Numbered from the stretch's first letter, positions 1 through 5,290 are shown. The stretch: 9,324 nt of DNA from an uncultured Sphingobacteriales bacterium (GCA_946479435.1 CAMLFX010000108.1:1-9324); one strand, 5' to 3'. Notes: generated by a model from the sequence alone, not told the origin. Translations and numbers: made by a program.

Positions 1-192
1 ATAAAAGCTATGCAGCAGGCAGAGCAGTTAGGCATGGTTACTGTAGCTTTTACGGGTGAAAGTGGAGGGCAAATGAAAACGTTGTGCGACTATCTTGTGA
101 ATGTACCTAGTAATGATACGCCGAGGATACAGGAATCGCATATAACCCTGGGACATATTGTTTGCCAGCTTGTTGAAGAAGCATTGTTTTAA
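1..192 (+). CDS. gmhA: SIS-domain phosphoheptose isomerase-like protein, C-terminal part
   Basis: The reading frame is open from the first base, so only the last 63 residues are present. They contain the C-terminal end of a SIS sugar-isomerase fold: a beta-strand with VTVAFTGESGG, then the segment TPRIQESHITLGHIVCQLVE, where the Gln-Glu-x-His pattern is the conserved substrate/metal-site helix of GmhA-type sedoheptulose-7-phosphate isomerases. GmhA makes D-glycero-D-manno-heptose 7-phosphate for LPS or other heptose glycans in the cytoplasm. The HAD phosphatase that follows after 15 bases fits the same pathway, which supports the assignment. Another SIS-family isomerase cannot be excluded without the N-terminal part. 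Confidence 0.8.
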   Translation: MKAMQQAEQLGMVTVAFTGESGGQMKTLCDYLVNVPSNDTPRIQESHITLGHIVCQLVEEALF

Positions 193-207
193 AAAAATGA
201 AAGAATT

Positions 208-786
208 ATGGTGGGATTTAATATGTCAGCAGATATTGGTAAAAACTGGACGCTTTTTTTAGATAGGGACGGTGTGATAAATGAAGAGATAGTAGGTACT
301 TACGTAACTACCTGGGATGAATTTAAATTTTGTGATGGAGCATTGGACGCGTTGGCGCACCTGAATAGTATTTTTGGCCGTATTGTTATTGTTACCAATC
401 AGCGTGGTGTAGGTAAGGGTATAATGTCCCTTGAGACCCTCAGGGAGATAAGTGCTAAAATGACTGATTCGATACATATAGCTGGTGGCCGCATAGATAA
501 AATATACTCTTGTACAGCCGTAGGCGATACCGACCATAACCGGAAGCCTAATATAGGTATGGCCATGCAGGCAAAAGAAGACTTCCCGGAAATTGACTTT
601 AAGCAGAGTGTAATAGTTGGCAATAGTATTACCGACATGGAATTTGGGAAGCGGGTTGGTATGTATTCGGTGTTTTTAACTACAAAACATGAGCCTTATG
701 AACTTCCGCACGACCTTATAGACGAACAATTTCCTTCATTAATAACATGGGCAAAAACAATTAGAAAGCCTGAAATGGCAGGCTAG
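208..786 (+). CDS. gmhB: HAD-IIIA phosphatase, GmhB-like heptose-bisphosphate phosphatase
   Basis: This 192-residue protein has the HAD catalytic motifs in order: motif I LFLDRDGVIN (nucleophile D19, acid D21), motif II VTNQ (T63-N64), motif III Lys in NRKP (K113) and motif IV VGNSITDM (D143). DRDGVIN is typical of GmhB/histidinol-phosphatase-type HADs, and GmhB removes the 7-phosphate of heptose 1,7-bisphosphate. Two oddities stand out. The Cys-rich zinc loop of E. coli GmhB is missing (only SCTAVGDTDHNRKP lies there), and the usual first Asp of motif IV is Asn (N139). Placement right after the gmhA-like gene suggests one operon for heptose synthesis. A second in-frame ATG at 223 is an equally possible start. 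Substrate is inferred from context. Confidence 0.8.
   Translation: MVGFNMSADIGKNWTLFLDRDGVINEEIVGTYVTTWDEFKFCDGALDALAHLNSIFGRIVIVTNQRGVGKGIMSLETLREISAKMTDSIHIAGGRIDKIYSCTAVGDTDHNRKPNIGMAMQAKEDFPEIDFKQSVIVGNSITDMEFGKRVGMYSVFLTTKHEPYELPHDLIDEQFPSLITWAKTIRKPEMAG
767..784 (+). terminator. Weak terminator-like hairpin at the end of the HAD gene
   Basis: AGCCTG (767-772) pairs with CAGGCT (779-784) around a six-base loop and overlaps the stop codon. The downstream sequence is T-rich but interrupted (TTGTATATTTTG), so termination is uncertain. It would separate the heptose genes from the infA promoter. Confidence 0.3.
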
Positions 787-847
787 CATTGTATATTTTG
801 CATTTTATAAATGGTTTTTCATATTAATAAGAGTTTTTTGCAAGAAA

Positions 848-881
848 TTTGTTTCTAAAAACAATTTTTTTCTTACCTTTG
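848..881 (+). promoter_or_regulatory. Bacteroidota-type promoter of the infA operon
   Basis: TTTG at 848-851 and TACCTTTG at 874-881 match the Bacteroidota -33 (TTTG) and -7 (TAnnTTTG) elements, with 22 bases between them. A start a few bases after the -7 box would fall near 885-889. That leaves a leader of roughly 6-10 bases before the infA ATG at 895, almost leaderless. This is the only exact TAnnTTTG box I found in front of a gene in the window. Confidence 0.75.
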
Positions 882-894
882 CAGTCCTTTTAAT

Positions 895-1113
895 ATGGCT
901 AAACAGTCTTTAATCAAGCAGGATGGAGTAATTATTGAAGCTTTATCGAACGCTATGTTCCGTGTGCGCCTCGAAAACGGGCACGAGATTTTGGCAACTA
1001 TTTCGGGAAAAATGCGCATGCACTACATACGTATTCTACCGGGCGATAAAGTGGGCGTAGAAATGAGTCCGTATGATTTAAGCAGGGGCCGTATTATATA
1101 TCGTTATAAATAA
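895..1113 (+). CDS. infA: Translation initiation factor IF-1
   Basis: The product is 72 residues, the normal IF-1 length, and consists of a single S1-type OB fold. Recognisable blocks are the start [34 protein letters not shown], the [13 protein letters not shown] strand-turn and the basic end [12 protein letters not shown]-1 binds the 30S A site during initiation and helps IF-2 and IF-3 select the initiator tRNA. The gene opens the alpha ribosomal-protein block, directly downstream of a promoter, with rpmJ 23 bases behind. No Shine-Dalgarno is present and the predicted leader is only a few bases long, so translation probably begins on a nearly leaderless message at this position. In many Bacteroidota infA follows secY and map; here it follows heptose genes instead. 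Confidence 0.97.
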   Translation: MAKQSLIKQDGVIIEALSNAMFRVRLENGHEILATISGKMRMHYIRILPGDKVGVEMSPYDLSRGRIIYRYK

Positions 1114-1136
1114 ACTAATTAAATAACCAAACAGTC

Positions 1137-1253
1137 ATGAAGGTTAGAGCTGCCATTAAAAAGCGTAGTGCTGATTGTAAAATAGTTCGCCGTAAAGGTA
1201 AACTGTACATCATCAATAAAAAGAATCCTCGTTTTAAACAACGTCAGGGTTAA
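1137..1253 (+). CDS. rpmJ: 50S ribosomal protein L36 (zinc-free form)
   Basis: This small gene encodes 38 residues beginning [17 protein letters not shown] and ending NPRFKQRQG, the L36 signature. L36 binds 23S rRNA in the large subunit. The zinc-binding C+ form has three Cys and one His. Here only C14 of the Cys-x-x-Cys pair remains, the third Cys is replaced by Asn and the His by Phe, so the protein should not bind zinc. Zinc-free paralogues often serve under zinc limitation in other bacteria; in this operonic position it looks like the housekeeping copy. The start is preceded by GTC, a context shared with rpsD and rplQ. It sits between infA and rpsM with short gaps, so it is surely cotranscribed. 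Confidence 0.95.
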   Translation: MKVRAAIKKRSADCKIVRRKGKLYIINKKNPRFKQRQG

Positions 1254-1289
1254 TTTAAGTATTAAGAATTTTTTAAATTAAATATATAC

Positions 1290-1670
1290 ATGGCTCGTAT
1301 AGCTGGTATTGACCTTCCGAAAAACAAACGTGGCGAAATAGCGCTCACATACATCTATGGCATTGGCCGTAGCACTGCTCAGTATATTCTTAACAAATCA
1401 GAAATTGATTATGACAAGAAAGCTGCTGAATGGAATGATGATGAGCAATCTGCTATCCGTAATATTATTTCCACCGAGTTCAAGGTTGAAGGACAATTGC
1501 GTTCTGAAGTGCAAATGAACATTAAGCGCCTCATGGATATAGCTTGTTACCGTGGTCTTCGTCACCGTAAAGGTCTTCCTTTACGTGGTCAGCGTACCCG
1601 TACTAACAGCCGTACCCGTAAAGGTAAGCGTAAGACAGTTGCAGGTAAGAAAAAAGCACCTAAGAAATAA
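1290..1670 (+). CDS. rpsM: 30S ribosomal protein S13
   Basis: The 126-residue product matches S13 throughout. It has the start [26 protein letters not shown] with the helix-two-turn-helix entry, the middle [20 protein letters not shown], and a lysine/arginine-rich tail ending GKKKAPKK. S13 sits in the head of the 30S subunit, contacts S19 and helps form bridges to the 50S subunit and the P-site tRNA contact through its basic tail. Length is close to the family norm (about 118-126). The start ATG follows an A/T-rich stretch without a Shine-Dalgarno, typical of the phylum. A GC-rich, hairpin-dense spacer separates it from rpsK, in contrast to the A/T-rich gap in front of it. Confidence 0.97.
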   Translation: MARIAGIDLPKNKRGEIALTYIYGIGRSTAQYILNKSEIDYDKKAAEWNDDEQSAIRNIISTEFKVEGQLRSEVQMNIKRLMDIACYRGLRHRKGLPLRGQRTRTNSRTRKGKRKTVAGKKKAPKK

Positions 1671-1772
1671 ACTTAGTGCTATCGCCGGATCCGGTGAGGT
1701 GCACCGGGGAGGGATGGCCCTGGCCGCTTAAAAACGGCTTAAACATTTTTTGACTACCTTATTTAAAACAAA
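1671..1772 (+). promoter_or_regulatory. Structured RNA spacer/leader in front of rpsK
   Basis: Three hairpins stand in a row: CCGGTG (1691-1696) with CACCGG (1702-1707), extendable by a U-G pair; AGGG (1710-1713) with CCCT (1718-1721); and GGCCG (1722-1726) with CGGCT (1735-1739), the last including a G-U pair. T6 follows the third within about a dozen bases, so it could act as a weak attenuator. The 9-mer CGCCGGATC at 1683-1691 recurs in front of rpsD. The GC content is far above that of the other spacers. A role as r-protein binding leader is inference; I cannot name the family. Confidence 0.55.
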
Positions 1773-2174
1773 ATGGCAAAAGGACAATCGTCTGGAAAGA
1801 CAGCTGCTAAAAAGCGTATTGTAAAGGTTGACGCACACGGTGATGCACACATCAGCGCTACGTTCAACAACATCATCATCTCTCTTACCAACAAAACAGG
1901 TCAGGTTATCTCCTGGTCTTCAGCTGGTAAAATGGGCTTCCGTGGTTCTAAAAAGAACACGCCTTATGCAGCTCAAATGGCAGCGCAAGATTGCGGTAAA
2001 GTAGCAATGGATGCCGGCTTGAAAAAAGTAGATGTTTTCGTTAAAGGTCCGGGTTCAGGCCGTGAAGGTGCTATCCGTTCTTTAGCTAATATAGGTTTGG
2101 AAGTTACTTCAATCAAAGACGTTACTCCTTTACCACACAATGGTTGCCGTCCTCCTAAAAAACGTCGTGTATAA
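1773..2174 (+). CDS. rpsK: 30S ribosomal protein S11
   Basis: The 133-residue product is a clear S11: [57 protein letters not shown] and the almost invariant end [16 protein letters not shown]11 lies on the 30S platform, near the mRNA exit region and the 3' end of 16S rRNA. N123 in PHNG corresponds to the asparagine that becomes isoaspartate in E. coli S11, so that modification site is kept. The N-terminal lead of about 18 residues is basic and slightly longer than in E. coli. The start follows a T/A-rich stretch with no Shine-Dalgarno. Structured spacers lie on both sides of this gene, which is unusual for a gene inside a compact r-protein operon. Confidence 0.97.
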   Translation: MAKGQSSGKTAAKKRIVKVDAHGDAHISATFNNIIISLTNKTGQVISWSSAGKMGFRGSKKNTPYAAQMAAQDCGKVAMDAGLKKVDVFVKGPGSGREGAIRSLANIGLEVTSIKDVTPLPHNGCRPPKKRRV

Positions 2175-2235
2175 TCACTGTTTTTTTACAGGAACTACCA
2201 AATACAAAGATTATCAATCATATTTTATTAATAAC

Positions 2236-2299
2236 ACGCTGCGCCGGATCGGGTTTTACGATTTTTAAAGGAGACGGAGCAGTTTAAACAAAAATCGTC
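2236..2299 (+). promoter_or_regulatory. Pseudoknot-capable leader covering the rpsD start
   Basis: ACGATTTTT (2258-2266) is perfectly complementary to AAAAATCGT (2290-2298), whose end lies one base before the rpsD ATG. A second helix, CTGCGCC (2239-2245) with GGAGCAG (2276-2282) with one G-A mismatch, interleaves with it, as in an H-type pseudoknot. AAAGGAG in the enclosed loop resembles a Shine-Dalgarno but is 26 bases from the ATG. S4 represses its own operon through an mRNA pseudoknot in E. coli, so autoregulation by S4 is a reasonable inference. It is unproven here. Confidence 0.5.
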
Positions 2300-2905
2300 A
2301 TGGCACGTTATACAGGACCCAAAAACAGAATCTGCCGCATTTTCGGCGAACCTATTCTAGGCTCAGGCAAAAACCTGCAAAAGAATAGCAATCCTCCAGG
2401 CCAGCACGGCCCTTCACGCAAACGCAAGTCTGCAAGTGAATACGCTGTACAGCTGAAGGAAAAACAAAAGGCTAAATACACTTACGGCTTGCTGGAAAAA
2501 CAATTCCGCAATACGTACGTTGAAGCTGCACGCCTGAAAGGCGCAACTGGTGAAAACCTTATCAAACTGCTGGAAGCACGTCTTGATAATGCGGTTTACC
2601 GCATGGGTATATCACCTACACGCCCTGCTGCACGCCAGTTGGTTTCGCACAAACACGTAATGGTTAACGGTGAGGTTGTTAATATCCCTTCTTACCGCTT
2701 GAAACCAGGTGATGTAATTGAATTGAAACCTAAGAGTAAAGTAAACACAGCTGTTACCAGCCTTATGCGTGGTAAAAACCCTAAAATCAGCTGGGTTGAC
2801 TTTAACGAAAAGGATATGAAAGGTACTTATATGGCTCATCCTGAACGTGATAGTGTTCCTGAAAATATTAAGGAACAGCTGATCGTTGAGTTGTATTCTA
2901 AATAA
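2300..2905 (+). CDS. rpsD: 30S ribosomal protein S4 (zinc-free form)
   Basis: The 201-residue protein starts MARYTGPKNRICRIFGEPI and carries the S4 N-terminal domain (about 3-90) followed by the S4 RNA-binding domain (about 92-155: LEARLDNAVYRMGIS, RQLVSHKHVMVNGEVVNIPSYRLKPGDVIEL) and ends with KEQLIVELYSK. S4 is a primary 16S-binding assembly protein of the 30S body and, in several bacteria, the translational repressor of its operon. Only one cysteine (C12) is present near the N-terminus, so the four-Cys zinc site of some S4 proteins is missing. The start codon is preceded by CGTC and sits at the edge of a possible 9-bp helix that could hide it. A strong terminator follows at once. Confidence 0.97.
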   Translation: MARYTGPKNRICRIFGEPILGSGKNLQKNSNPPGQHGPSRKRKSASEYAVQLKEKQKAKYTYGLLEKQFRNTYVEAARLKGATGENLIKLLEARLDNAVYRMGISPTRPAARQLVSHKHVMVNGEVVNIPSYRLKPGDVIELKPKSKVNTAVTSLMRGKNPKISWVDFNEKDMKGTYMAHPERDSVPENIKEQLIVELYSK

Positions 2906-2911
2906 CTTGAC

Positions 2912-2946
2912 AGCCCCCTTAAGTGGGGGCTTTACTTGTTTTTTAG
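2912..2946 (+). terminator. Intrinsic terminator after rpsD
   Basis: AGCCCCC (2912-2918) and GGGGGCT (2925-2931) form a seven-pair GC-rich stem with a six-base loop, six bases after the rpsD stop. TTACTTGTTTTTT follows. It should stop or strongly reduce transcription between rpsD and rpoA, which are usually cotranscribed. Confidence 0.8.
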
Positions 2947-2970
2947 AATGGGTGAAATTCATTATATTAG
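2936..2970 (+). promoter_or_regulatory. Probable promoter of rpoA
   Basis: TATATTAG (2963-2970) differs from the TAnnTTTG -7 element at one base. TTG at 2936-2938 lies 24 bases upstream, a little farther than the infA spacing. The position, directly behind the rpsD terminator, fits an independent rpoA transcript with a leader of about 50 bases. The TTG overlaps the terminator's T-tract. Confidence 0.5.
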
Positions 2971-2980
2971 CAACCTTTTA

Positions 2981-3003
2981 GCCTGCAACAGGTAGTTTTT
3001 TTT
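2981..3003 (+). terminator. Attenuator-like hairpin in the rpoA leader
   Basis: CCTG (2982-2985) pairs with CAGG (2989-2992) over a three-base loop, with a G-U pair closing outside, and eight T residues follow at 2996-3003. It would lie just inside an rpoA transcript starting near 2976. The stem is short, so full termination is doubtful; a partial attenuator or pause is possible. Confidence 0.35.
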
Positions 3004-3023
3004 AAATTGTAAACTTATTTAGC

Positions 3024-3041
3024 TCAATATGGCCATATTGA
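3024..3041. repeat. 18-base perfect inverted repeat over the rpoA start codon
   Basis: TCAATATGGCCATATTGA at 3024-3041 equals its own reverse complement and contains the rpoA ATG at 3029. In RNA it gives a seven-pair hairpin with a GGCC loop that pairs the start codon; in DNA it could be a dimeric protein site. Function is unknown, and chance is possible. Confidence 0.6.
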
Positions 3042-4024
3042 ATTTTCAAAAACCGGATAAAATCGTTCTTCAGAAAGCTACTGATTTCGAAGCTCAGTTT
3101 GAATTTCGTCCGTTGGAACCCGGTTTCGGTGTAACCATTGGTAATGCTTTGCGCCGTGTATTGCTTTCTTCTCTGGAAGGACATGCGATCACAGCTATTA
3201 AAATTGCCGGTGCCGACCACGAGTTCGCTACTATTAAAGGCGTGCTTGAAGATGTTACAGAGATCATCCTGAACCTGAAACAAGTACGTTTGAAAAAAGC
3301 CGTTGAAGGTGACGTTTCTTTTGATAAAGTGGAACTGAACATCAAAGGCCAGGAAACTTTTACTGCCGGTATGATAGGCGAAGCACTTCCTAACTTTGAA
3401 GTGATGAACCCTGAACTGGTAATATGCAGCATGGAACCTGGTACTAACTTTCAGATAGAGCTGTATGTAGGTAAAGGCCGTGGTTATGTACCTGCTGAAG
3501 AGAACCGTCCTAAAGAGGCCCCTCTTGGTATCATAGCTATCGACTCTATATATACCCCGATCAAAAACGTAAAGTACAGCATCGAAAATACACGTGTTGA
3601 ACAACGTACGGATTTCGAAAAACTTATAATGGAAGTAGCTACCGATGGTACTATACATCCTGAAGAAGCTGTAAAAGAAGCTTCGCGTATACTTATCCAG
3701 CACCTGATGATCATTACAGATGAAAACATCTCTCTGGATACTAAACGTGAAGAAAAAGAAGCAGTGGTAGATGAAGAGACACTGCAACTGCGTAAAGTAC
3801 TGAACACTCCGCTTGAAGATCTTGAACTTTCTGTACGTGCATTCAACTGCCTGAAAGCTGCTAAGATCAATTCACTAAGTGAGCTGGTACAATACACTCA
3901 GGAAGAACTGATGAAATTCCGCAACTTCGGTCAGAAATCTCTGTCTGAAATTGAACAAGTACTGGGCGAGCGTGGTTTGCACTTCGGTATGGATATCAGC
4001 AAGTTCAACCGCAGCAACGACTAA
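3029..4024 (+). CDS. rpoA: RNA polymerase alpha subunit
   Basis: The 331-residue product has the two alpha domains. The N-terminal assembly domain (about 1-235) carries [20 protein letters not shown], the dimerisation and beta-contact motif, and GYVPAEEN. A charged linker (about 236-262, [10 protein letters not shown]) joins it to a C-terminal domain with helix-hairpin-helix folds ([15 protein letters not shown] and [12 protein letters not shown]). Residues matching the E. coli UP-element contacts are kept: R270, N273, C274, K276, G301, K303, S304 and E307. Alpha dimerises to start polymerase assembly and touches upstream DNA and activators. Length is normal. Terminators lie on both sides and a likely promoter precedes it, so it may be a single-gene transcript. 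The ATG lies within an 18-base palindrome. Confidence 0.98.
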   Translation: MAILNFQKPDKIVLQKATDFEAQFEFRPLEPGFGVTIGNALRRVLLSSLEGHAITAIKIAGADHEFATIKGVLEDVTEIILNLKQVRLKKAVEGDVSFDKVELNIKGQETFTAGMIGEALPNFEVMNPELVICSMEPGTNFQIELYVGKGRGYVPAEENRPKEAPLGIIAIDSIYTPIKNVKYSIENTRVEQRTDFEKLIMEVATDGTIHPEEAVKEASRILIQHLMIITDENISLDTKREEKEAVVDEETLQLRKVLNTPLEDLELSVRAFNCLKAAKINSLSELVQYTQEELMKFRNFGQKSLSEIEQVLGERGLHFGMDISKFNRSND

Positions 4025-4032
4025 TTAACTTC

Positions 4033-4079
4033 AAATGCAAAAGTTGGAAACCAGCTTTTGCATTTTTCTTTTTATTTAA
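4033..4079 (+). terminator. Strong intrinsic terminator between rpoA and rplQ
   Basis: Positions 4033-4047 pair with 4051-4065 over an AAA loop: fifteen consecutive pairs with a single U-G pair. The stem runs into TTCTTTTTATTT. It lies eight bases after the rpoA stop and would isolate rplQ unless read through, antiterminated or bypassed by an unseen promoter. Confidence 0.85.
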
Positions 4080-4086
4080 CAAAGTA

Positions 4087-4130
4087 CCTCATAACTCCTT
4101 GACACGGTATGAGGGAAACCGCCGAAAGGC
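4087..4130 (+). promoter_or_regulatory. Structured leader in front of rplQ
   Basis: CCTCATA (4087-4093) pairs perfectly with TATGAGG (4108-4114) around a 14-base loop, and GCC-GAAA-GGC (4121-4130) forms a short stem closed by a GNRA tetraloop. Alternative pairs exist: loop CCTT (4097-4100) with AAGG (4126-4129), which would be a pseudoknot, and CGGT (4105-4108) with ACCG (4118-4121), which competes with the main stem. This suggests a switchable RNA. No TAnnTTTG promoter is seen between the terminator and rplQ. Regulation by an r-protein is inference. Confidence 0.5.
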
Positions 4131-4148
4131 ACTAAAATTTAAAACGTC

Positions 4149-4682
4149 ATGCGTCACGGAGACAAGATCAAAAATTTAGGCCGTACAGCCTCGCACAGGG
4201 CAGCATTGTTATCAAACCTTGCCAGCCAGCTTATTGAACACAAACGTATAGTTACTACGCTTGCTAAAGCTAAATCTTTACGTGTATATGTAGAACCTTT
4301 GCTAACACGTGGTAAAGAAGATACAATGCACAACCGTCGTGTTGTATTCAGCTACCTGCAAGACAAAGAATCTATCAAAGAATTGTTCGGTACTATTGGC
4401 GATAAAATTGCTGCTCGTCCGGGTGGTTATACTCGTATTATCAAGTTGCCTCGCCGTATGGGTGATGCTGCTGATATGGCAATGATAGAACTGGTTGACT
4501 TCAACGAGATCTACAATAAAGATGGCAAAGAAGCTGCTGCCAAGAAAACACGTCGTAGCCGTCGTAGCGCAGCTACTGCTAAGAAAGCTGAGACTGCTGC
4601 AGAAGCTGAAACTCCGGTTGCAGAAACACCTGCTACCGAAGCTCCTGCACAAGACGCAGCTACTGAAGAAAACAACGCTTAA
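4149..4682 (+). CDS. rplQ: 50S ribosomal protein L17 with C-terminal extension
   Basis: The first 120 residues are canonical L17: [38 protein letters not shown], then [28 protein letters not shown]17 binds 23S rRNA near the exit-tunnel side of the large subunit. The family is commonly about 120-127 residues; this one has 177. The extra tail has a basic part (about 126-146, rich in Lys/Arg) and then a low-complexity Ala/Glu/Thr/Pro part (about 147-177) that is acidic and probably disordered. Such tails occur in Bacteroidota L17; what they do is not known to me. The start follows CGTC as in rpsD. A very strong terminator ends the gene and the alpha block. Confidence 0.96.
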   Translation: MRHGDKIKNLGRTASHRAALLSNLASQLIEHKRIVTTLAKAKSLRVYVEPLLTRGKEDTMHNRRVVFSYLQDKESIKELFGTIGDKIAARPGGYTRIIKLPRRMGDAADMAMIELVDFNEIYNKDGKEAAAKKTRRSRRSAATAKKAETAAEAETPVAETPATEAPAQDAATEENNA

Positions 4683-4704
4683 TTTACATTATAAGCATAA
4701 ATGC

Positions 4705-4739
4705 GAAGCGCGGTACAGACGTACCGCGCTTCTTTTTTT
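4705..4739 (+). terminator. Terminator at the end of rplQ, shared with convergent msrB
   Basis: GAAGCGCGGTAC (4705-4716) and GTACCGCGCTTC (4721-4732) form twelve perfect pairs around AGAC, followed by seven T residues. This is a textbook intrinsic terminator for rplQ. Read from the other strand the same stem lies about 34 bases past the msrB stop, but its T-tract there is poor, so use by msrB is less certain. Confidence 0.93.
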
Positions 4740-4765
4740 ACCACTAAAACTATGAAAACATCCCA

Positions 4766-5290
4766 CTATTTTTTTGCTTCAAAATCAAGCACATCCGAAT
4801 TCATACAATATCTTAATCCCGTAGGTTTCGGTCCATCATCAAATACATGGCCCAGATGTGCACCACAACGTTTACACTCTACCTCGGTTCGGCTGCCATC
4901 TGCATCTGTCTTTTCTATTACACTACCGGCCGCAGCAGGCCTGTAGAAGCTAGGCCAACCCGTGCCACTTTCAAACTTAGTATCAGACGTAAACAGCGTA
5001 TTGCCACAAGCAGCACAATAATAGGTACCTGCTTTATGATTATCCCATAAGTCGCCCGAATAGGCCCTTTCCGTACCTTCTTCACGCGCTATATAATAAA
5101 CCCCTTTAGATAGCATTTTTCGCCATTGAGCATCGCTTAACTTAACAGGTTTTGTATCGGTATGCGAATAATATGGGTTATCCTTTTTGTCACCCTTATC
5201 ATTATCACTTCCTTGTGCGCAACTGGTAATGCTTAGCGATATGAGTGCGGCAAAGGCTATTATGTTTTTTAAAGATCTCATTTGACTCAT
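4766..5290 (-). CDS. msrB: Peptide methionine (R)-S-oxide reductase, lipoprotein form
   Basis: The 174-residue protein has an MsrB domain (about 48-170) behind a lipoprotein signal. The N-terminus is MSQMRSLKN, then a hydrophobic stretch and SITSC with lipobox Cys24. MsrB motifs are EEGTERAYSG, the zinc pairs C92-C95 and C139-C142, SGTGWPSFY, AHLGHVFDDG and RYCMN with catalytic C162 (cysteine, not selenocysteine). The position often held by another Cys in SGCGWPSF is Thr110. MsrB reduces the R isomer of methionine sulfoxide in proteins; the signal places this one in the periplasm or membrane, where it would repair envelope proteins. It is convergent with rplQ and divergent from the OmpA-like gene, with 91 bases between. 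M4 is an alternative start with the same signal. Confidence 0.95.
   Translation of the reverse strand: MSQMRSLKNIIAFAALISLSITSCAQGSDNDKGDKKDNPYYSHTDTKPVKLSDAQWRKMLSKGVYYIAREEGTERAYSGDLWDNHKAGTYYCAACGNTLFTSDTKFESGTGWPSFYRPAAAGSVIEKTDADGSRTEVECKRCGAHLGHVFDDGPKPTGLRYCMNSDVLDFEAKK

Noticed and set aside
1714..1731. Five-codon upstream ORF (ATG GCC CTG GCC GCT TAA) directly after GGAGG in the rpsK leader
   Set aside because: The GGAGG is only one base from the ATG, too close for use, the phylum rarely uses such sites, and the ATG lies in a hairpin loop.
2178..2191. CTGT-T6-ACAG hairpin just after rpsK as a terminator
   Set aside because: Only four pairs, the T residues are in the loop and not behind the stem, so termination is unlikely.
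3002..3787. Long reverse-strand open frame opposite rpoA
   Set aside because: It is the shadow of a highly conserved rpoA coding sequence; its translation is low-complexity and resembles no family.
4099..4104. TTGACA as a sigma-70-type -35 element before rplQ
   Set aside because: No TATAAT-like box about 17 bases downstream, the bases belong to a hairpin loop, and this promoter type is not typical of Bacteroidota.
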